Source of the DNA: Zhihengliuella flava
GTDB taxonomy: Bacteria; Actinomycetota; Actinomycetes; Actinomycetales; Micrococcaceae
DNA: 64,000 nt
Direction: 5' to 3'
NCBI RefSeq assembly: GCF_015751895.1
Contig: NZ_JADOTZ010000001.1
Coordinates: forward strand, 1,612,001-1,676,000
A program made the position numbers and the translations under genes. The notes beneath the pieces were generated by a model that was not told the DNA's origin, did not search any database, and saw only the letters and a program-made list of their open reading frames with translations. Within the stretch, counting starts at the first letter, position 1. The number at the start of each line of letters is the position of its first letter. Positions 7,732-17,153 of the stretch are shown one piece after another.

Positions 7732-7902
7732 ATGTATGCCTGGATTTTTCGGCACCTGCCCGGACCGCTGTGGGTCCGGCTCGTCATTTCCCTCCTCGCC
7801 CTCGCGGGGATCATACTGTTGCTGATGATGTTCGTGTTCCCGTGGGTCAGCGATCAGCTGGGTCTCTGGACGGAATCGACGATTGGTTTGGTGACGCGAT
7901 GA
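7732..7902 (+). CDS. Small single-span membrane protein
   Basis: An ATG at 7732, preceded by AGGGGAGA, opens a 56-codon frame beginning MYAWIFRHLPGPLWVRLVIS. It has a single strongly hydrophobic helix (about residues 16-39) and a short polar tail. Its stop overlaps the trpG start as ATGA (7899-7902), a sign of translational coupling. Short membrane proteins are found in this position, between sortase and trpG, in related actinobacteria. The function is unknown. Confidence 0.8.
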   Translation: MYAWIFRHLPGPLWVRLVISLLALAGIILLLMMFVFPWVSDQLGLWTESTIGLVTR

Positions 7903-8561
7903 CCGCCCGCATCCTGGTGATCGACAATTACGACTCGTTTGTGTACACGCTGGTGGGCTACCTGCAGGAGCTGGGGGCGGAGACCACGGTGGTACGCAAC
8001 GACGACGTCACGCTCGCCGAAGCGATCGAACTCGCCGAGGCGCGGGACGGCGTCTTGGTGTCACCGGGCCCGGGCGATCCGGCCGGGGCCGGCGTGTGCC
8101 TCGAGCTGATCCGGTGGTGCGGAGAGTCGTCCAAGCCGATGCTGGGCGTCTGCCTCGGGGAGCAGGCCCTCGCCGAGGCGTACGGCGGGACGGTCACGCA
8201 CGCCGAGGAATTGATGCACGGCAAGACGTCCCTGGTCGAGCACGATGGCACCGGCGTCTTCGCTGGCCTGTCGAGCCCCGTGACGGCGACGCGGTATCAC
8301 TCGCTGGCCGCCGTGCGGCACACGATCCCGGACGCGCTGCGCGTGAACGCGTGGACGGCACCCAACCACTTAGCGCCCGAGGGCACGATCATGGGCTTGA
8401 GCCACCGCACGGCGCCGCTGTGGGGCGTTCAGTTCCACCCGGAGTCCGTGCTCACGGAGGGCGGCTATCAGATGCTGGGCAACTGGCTCGAGTTCGTGGG
8501 CGTGCCCGGTGCGGCCCGGGCGGCCGCGCAGCTCAGCCCGCTGATCAGCTCGGAGGCCTGA
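7899..8561 (+). CDS. trpG: Glutamine amidotransferase, anthranilate/aminodeoxychorismate synthase component II
   Basis: The 220-residue class I glutamine amidotransferase supplies ammonia to chorismate for anthranilate or 4-amino-4-deoxychorismate synthesis. The triad is Cys85 (MLGVCLGEQ), His180 and Glu182 (GVQFHPES). The oxyanion loop is SPGPGDP (55-61). The start chosen (MTARILVIDNYDSF) is the family N-terminus and overlaps the previous stop. No component I gene is nearby. The location next to pknB matches trpG of Mycobacterium, where the partner (TrpE or PabB) is encoded elsewhere, so pabA is an equally valid name. Confidence 0.93.
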   Translation: MTARILVIDNYDSFVYTLVGYLQELGAETTVVRNDDVTLAEAIELAEARDGVLVSPGPGDPAGAGVCLELIRWCGESSKPMLGVCLGEQALAEAYGGTVTHAEELMHGKTSLVEHDGTGVFAGLSSPVTATRYHSLAAVRHTIPDALRVNAWTAPNHLAPEGTIMGLSHRTAPLWGVQFHPESVLTEGGYQMLGNWLEFVGVPGAARAAAQLSPLISSEA

Positions 8562-8567
8562 CCGCCG

Positions 8568-10583
8568 CTACGGGCGCCGGGACCCGCCCGAGTTCCCGTT
8601 CCCCGCGGAATTGCCCGGGGATTCTGACTCCGGGGGCGTCGATGAGCTGGGCTCTTCCGACTCCGCCGGGGCCGATTCGCTCGGTTCGGGTTCAGGTTCC
8701 GGTTCTGGTTCGGGCTCCGGCGGCTCAACGGCGATCGTCACGTCCACCGAGCCGCCCTGCTCAAGATCCTCGCCCGGTGCCGGCGAGGTCGCAATGATTT
8801 CGCCGGGCTCCACGACGGAGTTCACCTCTTCGGAGACGGTCCCGAGGCGCAGCCCGTAGGCGGGGTCCTCCAGCACCGACTCCGCCTCGTCGAGCGTCAG
8901 TCCGTCCGCGATCAGGTCCGGAACGCTCACGTGACCGGTGGACAGCGTGAGCTCGACGCTGGTGCCGGCCGTCACGCTCTCCTCCATGGCCGGATTGGTG
9001 GAGATCACGCGGTCCTCCGGCACGCTCGGATGATTGGCCGGTTCCGGATTAATCTCCACCTCCAACCCCAGCTCGGCCAGGCGTGCGCGCGCCGTCGCCT
9101 CCGTTTCCCCCTCTAAATTGGGGATGGTGACGGAGGAGGGCCCCTTAGACATCACGAGCACCACGGAGGAGTCCAGCCGCACCCGCTCACCGTCGCCCGG
9201 GCGCGTGCCGATGGCATAGCCGGCCTCGACGTCGTCGCTGAACTCTTCCTCGATCCCGGAGATCCGCAGTTGCTCGGCGTAGAGGGTGTTTTGCGCGTCG
9301 GTTTCGGTCATGCCTTCAACCACCGGGACGTCCACGCGGGCGTTCTCGGCCTGGACGCGCTGGGACCAATCCCAGACAAACCATGCGCCACCGGCCAGGA
9401 CCAGGACCGTCACGAGCGTGAACACGGTGATCCACGCACGACGACGGCGCCGCTCGTAGCTGCTTCGCTCACGGTTCTCGGCGCGGGTCAGCGTCTGCGG
9501 GAGGGCGTCGGTCTGCGGGGAGGCGTCCGGTTCGGCCTCATGCGCTGAGGCGGCGGAGAGCGGCGTCGTCGGCAGATGTGCGGGTAACGCGGACGTCTGC
9601 GCCTCGGAAACGCTCAGGGCTTCGGTGGCTGCCTCGGCGTCGTGCTCGGACGCGTCGTCGGTGGAACCCACCGCGGCGGCTGCTGCGGCCCCGGCGCCCG
9701 CTGCTGCGGCTCCCGCCACGTAGGGCACGCCGTTGCGCGCCTCGCGCAGGGCGTGGGCAAAATCGGCGGCGGTCTGGAAGCGGTCCTCACGGTTCTTGGC
9801 CAGCGCGGTGGCCACCACGGAGTCCATGGCGGCCGGGACGTCGTCGTTCAATTCGCTGGGGGCGGCGGCGTCTTCGCCGACGTGCTGATAGGCCACGGAC
9901 ACCGCCGAGTCGCCGACGAAGGGCGGCCGGTGGACCAGGAGCTCGAACAGGAGGCAGCCCGCCGAGTACAGGTCGCTGCGCACGTCCACGTGCTCTCCCC
10001 GGGCCTGCTCGGGGGAGAGGTACTGGGCCGTGCCCACCACGGCCTGCGTTTGCGTCATCGTGGCGGCCGAGTCGGCGAGGGCGCGGGCAATCCCAAAGTC
10101 CATGACCTTGACGCTGCCGTCGGTCGTGACCATGACGTTGGCCGGCTTGATGTCGCGGTGAACGATCGACTTGCCGTGGCTGTAGGACAGCGCGGAGAGC
10201 AGGCCCAGCGTGTAGTCAATGGCGCGGTCCACGTCGACCTCGTCAGCCGCCAGCAGGTCGCGGAGCGTGCGGCCGTCCACGAATTCCATAATGATGAACG
10301 GCACCTTCAAGCCGTGGGCGGCCGCGGCGTCCGGACCAAAATCCTCTTCGCCCGTGTCATAGACGGAGACGATCGCGGGGTGGTTCAGGCCTGCGACGGC
10401 CTTGGCCTCCCGGCGGAAGCGGCTCTGGAACATCGGGTCCCGCGCGAGGTCGCGGCGCAGGAGCTTAATGGCGACCTCGCGCCCCAGCCGGATGTCCCGG
10501 CCGCGGTGCACGTCCGCCATGCCGCCGCGCCCAATGAGCTCGCCGACTTCGTAGCGATTGTCGAGGATGTCAGGGGTGGACAT
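8568..10583 (-). CDS. pknB: Serine/threonine protein kinase PknB with PASTA domains
   Basis: The 671-residue receptor kinase has a cytoplasmic kinase domain (1-280): glycine-rich loop GRGGMADV (19-26), Lys40, HRDIKPAN (142-149), DFG (162-164), and an activation loop with Thr175, Thr177 and Thr179. An Ala-rich and acidic linker follows, then a transmembrane helix (384-404). Three extracellular PASTA repeats lie at about 417-481, 484-548 and 551-619, and a low-complexity Pro-Glu and Ser-rich tail ends the protein. PASTA repeats sense muropeptides or lipid II, and the kinase controls cell-wall growth and division. It is the last gene of the operon and directly abuts pknA. Confidence 0.96.
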   Translation of the reverse strand: MSTPDILDNRYEVGELIGRGGMADVHRGRDIRLGREVAIKLLRRDLARDPMFQSRFRREAKAVAGLNHPAIVSVYDTGEEDFGPDAAAAHGLKVPFIIMEFVDGRTLRDLLAADEVDVDRAIDYTLGLLSALSYSHGKSIVHRDIKPANVMVTTDGSVKVMDFGIARALADSAATMTQTQAVVGTAQYLSPEQARGEHVDVRSDLYSAGCLLFELLVHRPPFVGDSAVSVAYQHVGEDAAAPSELNDDVPAAMDSVVATALAKNREDRFQTAADFAHALREARNGVPYVAGAAAAGAGAAAAAAVGSTDDASEHDAEAATEALSVSEAQTSALPAHLPTTPLSAASAHEAEPDASPQTDALPQTLTRAENRERSSYERRRRRAWITVFTLVTVLVLAGGAWFVWDWSQRVQAENARVDVPVVEGMTETDAQNTLYAEQLRISGIEEEFSDDVEAGYAIGTRPGDGERVRLDSSVVLVMSKGPSSVTIPNLEGETEATARARLAELGLEVEINPEPANHPSVPEDRVISTNPAMEESVTAGTSVELTLSTGHVSVPDLIADGLTLDEAESVLEDPAYGLRLGTVSEEVNSVVEPGEIIATSPAPGEDLEQGGSVDVTIAVEPPEPEPEPEPEPEPSESAPAESEEPSSSTPPESESPGNSAGNGNSGGSRRP

Positions 10584-12401
10584 TTAGCTGGACGGGGACT
10601 CAGTGGTGGTGGATTCCGGGGCGCCCGCCGGGTCCGGCGAGTCCGTCGGCTGGGTGTCTCCCGTCTGACCGCCGCGCGGTGACTCACTCTCCTGCGGGCC
10701 TGAGGAGATCGTGTAGGTGACGTCCGACCCTGGCTCGACCGTTGTCCCTCCCTCTGGATTCACGGAGACGACTGTTCCAGCTGGTTGATCGGAAGCGACT
10801 TCACCAAGGTTCTTGGGGTTGAGACCTAATTCGGTGATCGCCGTGATCGCTTCATCTTCGGCTTGCCCAACGAGATCATCCGGGACTTGGACAACAGCTG
10901 AAAGATAGGTGACAGTGATAACTGTCGAAAGCTCCTGCTCTCCAGTTGGTGAGATTGCGGAAACCGTGCCATCAGTCTCGCCCGTATCAAGTACGCGCCG
11001 ATCTTCTCGGGTGGTCACATTGGTGAATCCCATGTCGGACAAGCGAGTTAAGACCGTGTCAAGGGGGTCGCCTAGGAGTTCGTTCTCCCGGATCACGGCC
11101 GTCTCCGGCTCCGGTTCCTCCGTCTCTGTTTCCTCCGGCGTGGGGCTGGGAGTTTCAGACTCGCTGGGGGAGGCCGACGCCGAGGTGCTAGACGCCGGAG
11201 CCGACGTCGATGGATCCGCCTCGGAATCGTTGCCCGTCAGCAGGGGAAAGAGCCACGCGCCGAGGAGCGCGAAGACCACGAGGACCAGCAGAGCCACCAG
11301 CGGCCAGGTCCAGGGGCTCCGGCGGCCGCGCGCCAGCGGCTTGGAGCCGTCGTCGTCCTCCGGAGTCCAGTCCTCACGCGCGCCGACGACGGCCGCGAAG
11401 TCCCGTTGGTCCTTCTCTGCACCCACCACGGGCATCGAGGAGGTCGACGGCGCCGCGTCAGCCGCCGGCTGGGCCAATGTGTGGGCCTGCGTCGGCGCCT
11501 CGCCGGGGGTGATAGCCTGCGTGGCCGCCGTGCCCGTCGAGAAGAGCAGCATGCCGGGTACCGCCGCCTCCGCCTGGCGCGGCTGACCGGCACGCAGGGC
11601 CTCCGCGGCCTCGGCGAGCTTGGTGGCATTGGCCGGGCGGTCCGCTGGGTCCTTGGCGAGCATCGACATCAGCAGGGCGCGGATATTCGGGTCGATGGTG
11701 TCCGGCAACGGTGGCGGCGCGTCGTTCACCTGCGCGAGCGCGATGGCGATCTGCGATTCGCCGGAGAACGGGCGGCGCCCGGCCAAGCACTCGTAGCCGA
11801 TGACGCCGAGCGAGTACACGTCCGACGAGCCGGTGGCCTGCTGACCCGTGGCCTGCTCGGGGGAGAGGTACTGGGCCGTGCCCATGACCTGGCCCGTGGC
11901 GGTGAGCGGCACCTGGTCGGCGAGGCGGGCAATGCCGAAGTCGGTGATCTTCACGCGGCCGTCCGGCATGATGAGGATGTTGCCGGGCTTGACGTCCCGG
12001 TGCACCAAGCCCAGCTCGTGGGCGGCCGCCAGTGCGCGGGCGGTCTGCGCGATGATGGAGAGCATCCGGTCCGGGTTCAGGACCCGTTCCCGCTCGATGA
12101 TCGCCGAGAGCGGCCGTCCGGGAACCAGCTCCATGACCAAATAGGCGGAGCCCTCTTCCTCGCCGTAGTCGAACACCGAAGCGACGCCGTTGTGGTTCAG
12201 CAGCGCGGTGTGCCGCGCCTCCGCGCGGAAGCGCTTCAGGAAGCCCGGATCGCCCGTGTATTCCTCCTTGAGGATCTTGATGGCGACGACGCGGCCGAGG
12301 ACCTGGTCCTGCGCTTTCCAGACCTCGCCCATACCGCCGATCGCAATCCGATCGGTCAGCCGGAACCGACCGCCTAAGGTGATACCCGTTGTAGGCCTCA
12401 C
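10584..12401 (-). CDS. pknA: Serine/threonine protein kinase PknA, with PASTA-like extracellular domains
   Basis: The 605-residue kinase has an N-terminal catalytic domain (12-270) with Lys42, HRDVKPGN (134-141), DFG (154-156) and the [13 protein letters not shown] activation segment. A transmembrane helix lies at about 363-388. Two PASTA-like repeats at about 436-500 and 504-569 precede a Ser/Thr/Pro tail. Mycobacterial PknA lacks PASTA repeats, so this version has its own external sensor. It overlaps the pbpA stop by 4 bp, and its TAA directly precedes the pknB ATG. Confidence 0.95.
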   Translation of the reverse strand: MRPTTGITLGGRFRLTDRIAIGGMGEVWKAQDQVLGRVVAIKILKEEYTGDPGFLKRFRAEARHTALLNHNGVASVFDYGEEEGSAYLVMELVPGRPLSAIIERERVLNPDRMLSIIAQTARALAAAHELGLVHRDVKPGNILIMPDGRVKITDFGIARLADQVPLTATGQVMGTAQYLSPEQATGQQATGSSDVYSLGVIGYECLAGRRPFSGESQIAIALAQVNDAPPPLPDTIDPNIRALLMSMLAKDPADRPANATKLAEAAEALRAGQPRQAEAAVPGMLLFSTGTAATQAITPGEAPTQAHTLAQPAADAAPSTSSMPVVGAEKDQRDFAAVVGAREDWTPEDDDGSKPLARGRRSPWTWPLVALLVLVVFALLGAWLFPLLTGNDSEADPSTSAPASSTSASASPSESETPSPTPEETETEEPEPETAVIRENELLGDPLDTVLTRLSDMGFTNVTTREDRRVLDTGETDGTVSAISPTGEQELSTVITVTYLSAVVQVPDDLVGQAEDEAITAITELGLNPKNLGEVASDQPAGTVVSVNPEGGTTVEPGSDVTYTISSGPQESESPRGGQTGDTQPTDSPDPAGAPESTTTESPSS

Positions 12402-13861
12402 TGATTGAACACCGCCTCTAGGATCTTCTTCATGTTCGGACTGGTCAGCGTGTGGCCGGTCTCGTAGTCAATTTTTTCCGCCACGATCGTGATCGCGTAC
12501 TGCGGGTCGTCCGCCGGAGCAAACCCGGTGATCCACGAGTTCACCAGTTCCTCGCCGGTCTCCTCGTCCTCGATCCCGGTCTGCGCGGTGCCGGTCTTCG
12601 CCGCCACATCGAGCCCGGGGACGTCCGCCGCGGACGCCGTGCCGCCGTCGAGCGGGGCCCGCATCAGCTCGGTCACGTCGTTGGCGACCTCCGGCGATGT
12701 CACCGTGCTGAATTCCTCGGGTTGCGGATCCTCGAGGACCTGCAGGTCCGGCGCGATGATCTGGTCGATCAGGTTGGGCTGCATGATCACGCCGTCGTTC
12801 GCGATGCCCATGGCCACCATGTTCATCTGGAGCGGGGTGGCCTTGACATCAAACTGGCCGATCGCGGCTTGGGACAACTGGGCGTCGTTCATATCGCTCG
12901 GGAACACGGACGTCGCCGTGCGCAGCGGGATGCTCACGGGCTGGCCGAAGCCGAAGCGTTCCGCCGTCTCCTGCATCTGGTCCGCCCCCACCTTCTGCGC
13001 CATCTCGGCGAAGGGGGTGTTGCAGCTCTGGGCCACAATGAACTCCAGCGTGGCCGTCTCCCGCTGTGAGCAGATGCCTTGGCCGAAGTTGCTCATCGTG
13101 GCCGTCGAGCCGGGGAGCGTGATCTCTTGCGGGTTGTCGTACTCACCCTCGAGGTCGTACTCGCCCGATTCCAGCCCCGCGACCAAGTCGATGATCTTGA
13201 ACGTGGAACCCGGCGCGGCCAGGTGGCCGAGCGCGGGGTTGGTGTAGGGGCTCAGGCCGGCTTGTGCCGTGAGTTCCTCCATGTTGGTGGCCGCCTGCTG
13301 CGTGTTGTGCACGGCCAGCAGGTTGGTGTCATACGACGGCTTGGAGACCATGGCCTTGATATCACCGGTCTTGACCTCGGTAACGATGGCGCTCATCTGC
13401 ACGCCGTCGGGCAGGATGTCGTAGATCTCCCGCTGAAGTTCGCCGTCAATGGTCAGCTCCACGGAGGCGCCCTCATTGCTGGAGCCGGAGAACAGGTTCA
13501 TCATGCGGTTGAAGAACTGGCTATCGCCCTGACCGGTGAGCCAGTCGTTGAGGGAGGACTCGAGGTGCGTGGAGCCGTGCGCCAGCGAATAGAAGCCCGT
13601 CAGGTGGGAGTACAGCTCCGGGTCGTGATAAACGCGCTGATACTCAAAACTGCCGTCCGATTCCACGGATTCGGCGACGGGGTTGCCGTTGACCAGAATC
13701 GCCCCGCGGGCCAAGTCAAAGTCTTGGTAGAGCTGACGCCGGTTCAGCGGGTTCGAGTTGAGCTCGTCCGCCGCCACAAATTGGATGTAGGACAAGGAGC
13801 CCATGATCGCCAAGAAGAAGACCATGACGGCGATCCAGACGTTGCGAATGGCCTGGTTCAT
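12398..13861 (-). CDS. pbpA: Penicillin-binding protein PbpA (class B transpeptidase)
   Basis: The 487-residue protein has one N-terminal membrane helix (about 7-30) and a C-terminal transpeptidase domain. Active-site motifs are SxxK at Ser219-Lys222 (PGSTFK), SxN at Ser279-Asn281 (SCNT) and KTG at 422-424 (KTGTAQTG). It crosslinks peptidoglycan during growth or septation together with RodA. The start is the ATG that overlaps the rodA stop as ATGA. Upstream in-frame codons read through rodA and have no protein-like character. The length matches actinobacterial PbpA. Confidence 0.95.
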   Translation of the reverse strand: MNQAIRNVWIAVMVFFLAIMGSLSYIQFVAADELNSNPLNRRQLYQDFDLARGAILVNGNPVAESVESDGSFEYQRVYHDPELYSHLTGFYSLAHGSTHLESSLNDWLTGQGDSQFFNRMMNLFSGSSNEGASVELTIDGELQREIYDILPDGVQMSAIVTEVKTGDIKAMVSKPSYDTNLLAVHNTQQAATNMEELTAQAGLSPYTNPALGHLAAPGSTFKIIDLVAGLESGEYDLEGEYDNPQEITLPGSTATMSNFGQGICSQRETATLEFIVAQSCNTPFAEMAQKVGADQMQETAERFGFGQPVSIPLRTATSVFPSDMNDAQLSQAAIGQFDVKATPLQMNMVAMGIANDGVIMQPNLIDQIIAPDLQVLEDPQPEEFSTVTSPEVANDVTELMRAPLDGGTASAADVPGLDVAAKTGTAQTGIEDEETGEELVNSWITGFAPADDPQYAITIVAEKIDYETGHTLTSPNMKKILEAVFNQ

Positions 13862-15225
13862 GCGCTCGCTCCCTTCGTCAGAACGGCCTCGTTGACGGCT
13901 TCGGTGCTGGGGACCGGCTTGCGGGCGTTGTTCGAGACCAGCAACAGCAGCGCGATGATGATCCAGTTGGATAGCAGGGAGGAACCGCCGGCGGCGACAA
14001 ACGGCATGGTCAGGCCCGTGAGGGGGATGAGCCGGGTAATGCCGCCGACCACCACAAAGCACTGCAGGCCGATGGTGAAGGACAGTCCCGAGGCCAGCAG
14101 CTTGCCGAACGCGTCCCGCGTGCCGAGGGCGGCGCGGATGCCGCGGCTGACCAGCAGCACGTACAGCATGACGATGGCGATCACGCCGATCAGTCCCAAG
14201 GCCTCACCGAGGGCCGCCATGATCATGTCCGAGTTGGCATAGGGGATCAGGTCGGGGCGTCCGCCCTCAAAGCCGGTGCCGAAGAGCCCGCCGTTGGCGA
14301 GGCCGAACATCCCCTGCACGATCTGGTGGGAACCGTAGGGTGCGTTGATGACATCCGGGTCAAAGGCGTTGATCCAGGCGTTGATGCGTGCGGAGACGTG
14401 GCCCATGAATTGGGCCGCGGCCACGCCGGCGACGGCGACCAGCAGTAGGCCGATGATGATCCACGAGATGCGGGCCGTGGCCACGTAGATCATGGCCATA
14501 AACAGCCCGAAGAAGAGGATGGCCGAACCGAGGTCGCGCTGCAGCACGAGGATGCCGATGCTCAACCCCCAGGCAATCATCATGGGCGCCATATCCCGCA
14601 GGCGCGGCAGCTGCAGCGGACCGATCTTGCGTCCGGCCAACAGGATCAAATCGCGATTGCTCGAAAGGTAGCCCGCAAAGAAGATCGCCAGGGTGATCTT
14701 GGCGAGCTCGCCGGGCTGGAAGGACATGCCGGCCAGCCGCACCCAGATGCGGGCACCGTTGATTTCCACGCCGAGCCCCGGGATCAGCGGCATGATCATG
14801 AGGAGTCCGGTGACCACGAGGGAGATGAAGGTGGCCCGGCGGAGGATCCTGTGATCCCGCACGGCCCAAATCACGGCGATGGCGGCAGCGATGGCCACTC
14901 CGGTCCAGAGCAGCTGCCGCGTCGCGGCATCCGTCCCCTCGATGATGTCGAGCCGGTGGATCATCGCCACACCTATGCCGTTGAGGGCAACGACGCAGGG
15001 AAGGATGATCGGATCGGCATATTTCGCCCAGATGCGCAGCACGATGTGCATGCCGAAGGCCAAGACGCACAGGATGGCGCCCTGCTTGGCGAACTCGGGG
15101 GAGAGGCCCTCGGGATTACTCAGCCCGGCCAAATAGCCGGCGCCGATGGCCACCGCGAGGGCCAAGATCAGGAGCCACAGCTCCGTATTGCGCCGCGAGA
15201 CCGGTGCGGTGCGGATCTCACTCAT
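13858..15225 (-). CDS. rodA: SEDS peptidoglycan glycosyltransferase RodA/FtsW
   Basis: The 455-residue polytopic membrane protein has ten or more hydrophobic helices. It polymerises lipid II into glycan strands. SEDS hallmarks include FQPGELAKITLAIFFAGYL, LQRDLGSAILFFGLFMAMIY and, near the end, GGITRLIPLTGLTMPFVAAG. The start at 15225 (MSEIRTAPVS) overlaps the pstP stop by 8 bp, and the downstream gene pbpA overlaps by 4 bp. This fits co-translation of the RodA-PbpA polymerase and transpeptidase pair. Confidence 0.95.
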   Translation of the reverse strand: MSEIRTAPVSRRNTELWLLILALAVAIGAGYLAGLSNPEGLSPEFAKQGAILCVLAFGMHIVLRIWAKYADPIILPCVVALNGIGVAMIHRLDIIEGTDAATRQLLWTGVAIAAAIAVIWAVRDHRILRRATFISLVVTGLLMIMPLIPGLGVEINGARIWVRLAGMSFQPGELAKITLAIFFAGYLSSNRDLILLAGRKIGPLQLPRLRDMAPMMIAWGLSIGILVLQRDLGSAILFFGLFMAMIYVATARISWIIIGLLLVAVAGVAAAQFMGHVSARINAWINAFDPDVINAPYGSHQIVQGMFGLANGGLFGTGFEGGRPDLIPYANSDMIMAALGEALGLIGVIAIVMLYVLLVSRGIRAALGTRDAFGKLLASGLSFTIGLQCFVVVGGITRLIPLTGLTMPFVAAGGSSLLSNWIIIALLLLVSNNARKPVPSTEAVNEAVLTKGASA

Positions 15226-16678
15226 CGGCGGCCTCCAGACAGTAGGACGGCACATCTGACGGGCTCGGCGAGGCGGAAGCCTCATTCTGGCCGGACTCGT
15301 TCGAATCGTTCTCGTCGGCGGGCTCCGGGCAGTTCTGCTGGGCCGTGTTAAGCAACTCGGACACCATGGCTTGCGCGTGCGCCAAATCCCGCGCCGGCAG
15401 GGAAGACTTCAGTCGCTGCTGGGTGTAGGCGGGCAGCGCGTCCAAGGGGACCTCGGTCACGGAGTCCAGGCTGGAGAGCTTGAGCGGCCCCAGATCCTGG
15501 GAGACCCCGTTGAAGATCGCCACACGGCCGTCGTAATTGCCCACGTAGTACTGCGTCTGCGTCCAGAGGTAACCAATCCACAGGACGGCGGCCAGAATGA
15601 GGCCCATCAGCGTCAGGAAGGCGGGGACGACCCAGCGCCGCTTGGGCGCATAGTGCTCCTCGGCGCGCTGTTCGAGGACCTCGGCCTCCTGCTTGGGCGT
15701 CTTGTGCATCAGCAGCGCGGCGGCGCGGCGCTGGGCCGAACGTGTGGTCACCATCGGGATGTGGCCGGTCTGCGTGGCGAGGAGGGCGGAGCCCACCAGC
15801 ACGTGCGGCCGGTTCTTCATCTCGTGCCGGATGATCGCGGCACTGGCCTCAACGTCGTCGGAACCAGCGATTCGCTGGAGCATGCCCGTGTCCGGCGAGG
15901 ATTCCTCGGCGTCCAGCTCCTCATACATCAGCGGGGACGTCTGCGTCGGCTGGTCCTCCGTGTCCACCACCTCGACGACGACGACGGTCACGTTGTCTGG
16001 CGAACCGCCGTCGAGCGTCGTTTTGACTAAGTCATCCGCTGTTTCTTGCAGATCCTTGGTGTTGCGGACGATCTGCTCAATCACCGGGTCGGAGACGACG
16101 GCGTTCAGGCCGTCAGAGCACAGCACCCAGCGTTCTCCCGCGCTCACCGGGAATTGGTGAATATCCAGTTCGGGGCTGGCATCAGAGTCGCCGAGCACGC
16201 GCAGCAGCACGTTCTTGTGGGGGTGGCTCTCCGCCTCCGTGGGGGAGAGGCGTCCTTCCTCCACGAGGCGCTGGACGAAAGTGTGATCCCGGCTCATTTG
16301 CGTGAACCGGCCATCCTTGAGGCGGTAGGCGCGCGAGTCCCCGATATGCGCGTACTGGAAGGTGTCATCCGTCAGCAACAGGGCCGTGACGGTGGTTCCC
16401 ATCCCGGAGAGCTTGGGGTTGGCGCTGACCAGCTCGTTGAGAATCGAGTTCGCGGTCTGAATTTCGTCCGGAAGGACCGTCTCGACGTCCTCGGTGGTCT
16501 CCTGATCCAAGTGGACCAGATCCAGGACGGTCGACGCCGAAGCGACGTCACCGCCGACGTGACCACCCATGCCATCGGCGACCACGGCCAAGTACCGGCC
16601 GGCGTAGGCGGAGTCCTGGTTATTGGACCGCACCGTGCCGACGTCAGAGGCCGCGGCGAAGCGGAGGGTGAGCGCCAT
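15218..16678 (-). CDS. pstP: PP2C family serine/threonine phosphatase PstP
   Basis: The 486-residue protein dephosphorylates PknA, PknB and their substrates. The N-terminal PP2C domain (1-240) has metal ligands Asp35 in VADGMGGH, Asp189 in LCSDG and Asp228 in SPDNVTVVVV. A juxtamembrane basic stretch leads to a transmembrane helix (about 349-371), and an extracellular tail ends in Ser/Asn-rich sequence. It sits between fhaB (one base spacing) and rodA (8-bp overlap), as in Mycobacterium. Confidence 0.96.
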   Translation of the reverse strand: MALTLRFAAASDVGTVRSNNQDSAYAGRYLAVVADGMGGHVGGDVASASTVLDLVHLDQETTEDVETVLPDEIQTANSILNELVSANPKLSGMGTTVTALLLTDDTFQYAHIGDSRAYRLKDGRFTQMSRDHTFVQRLVEEGRLSPTEAESHPHKNVLLRVLGDSDASPELDIHQFPVSAGERWVLCSDGLNAVVSDPVIEQIVRNTKDLQETADDLVKTTLDGGSPDNVTVVVVEVVDTEDQPTQTSPLMYEELDAEESSPDTGMLQRIAGSDDVEASAAIIRHEMKNRPHVLVGSALLATQTGHIPMVTTRSAQRRAAALLMHKTPKQEAEVLEQRAEEHYAPKRRWVVPAFLTLMGLILAAVLWIGYLWTQTQYYVGNYDGRVAIFNGVSQDLGPLKLSSLDSVTEVPLDALPAYTQQRLKSSLPARDLAHAQAMVSELLNTAQQNCPEPADENDSNESGQNEASASPSPSDVPSYCLEAADE

Positions 16679-16679
16679 C

Positions 16680-17153
16680 CTAGGCCCTCAACTCCATCAC
16701 GGTCTTGCCGATTCGAATCTGCTGGCCAATGTCCACCGGCTGGGCGCGGGTGAGCTGGTTTTCTCCCAGGAAGGTGCCGTTGGTGGAGCCCAGATCCTCA
16801 ATGAACCAGCGGCTTCCCTGCGGGAAGAGGCGCGCGTGCCGCGCGGATGCATAGTCGTCGACGAGGACCAGCGTGGCCTCTTGCGCGCGGCCGAGCAGGA
16901 TGGGGCTGGCGGCGAGCTCAACGGTCTCACCTGCCTGGGGCCCTTCGACGAGTTCCAAGAGGTGCGGGTGTTGCTTGGGGGCGGGGGCCGGTGCTGTGGG
17001 CTCCGCGGACTCCGTCGTCGCGGGTGCGGCGGGCACGGTCGCCCGCTTGCCGACCAGAAGGTCTCGGCGCAGCGCCCCGACGATGCTCAGGATGAGGATC
17101 CACAGCAGAATGAGGAAGCCAAGGCGCATGGCAGTGAGCGCGAGTTCGGTCAT
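16680..17153 (-). CDS. fhaB: FHA domain protein FhaB (FipA-like)
   Basis: The 157-residue protein has an N-terminal transmembrane helix (7-28), a Pro/Ala/Thr linker with possible phosphorylation sites, and a C-terminal FHA domain (about 80-150). The phosphothreonine-binding residues are GR at 88-89, SARH at 103-106 and GSTNGT at 122-127. FhaB proteins recruit phosphorylated partners of PknA and PknB to division and growth sites. The start (MTELALTAMRL) overlaps the fhaA stop by 4 bp. Confidence 0.93.
   Translation of the reverse strand: MTELALTAMRLGFLILLWILILSIVGALRRDLLVGKRATVPAAPATTESAEPTAPAPAPKQHPHLLELVEGPQAGETVELAASPILLGRAQEATLVLVDDYASARHARLFPQGSRWFIEDLGSTNGTFLGENQLTRAQPVDIGQQIRIGKTVMELRA

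Noticed and set aside
8683-8725. Short tandem repeat of GGTTC-like units
   Set aside because: It codes for the Pro-Glu repeat in the PknB C-terminal tail and is explained by low-complexity protein sequence.
12452-14242. Several + strand frames of 200 to 390 codons over pbpA and rodA
   Set aside because: They mirror the transpeptidase and SEDS genes, whose motifs are clear on the - strand.
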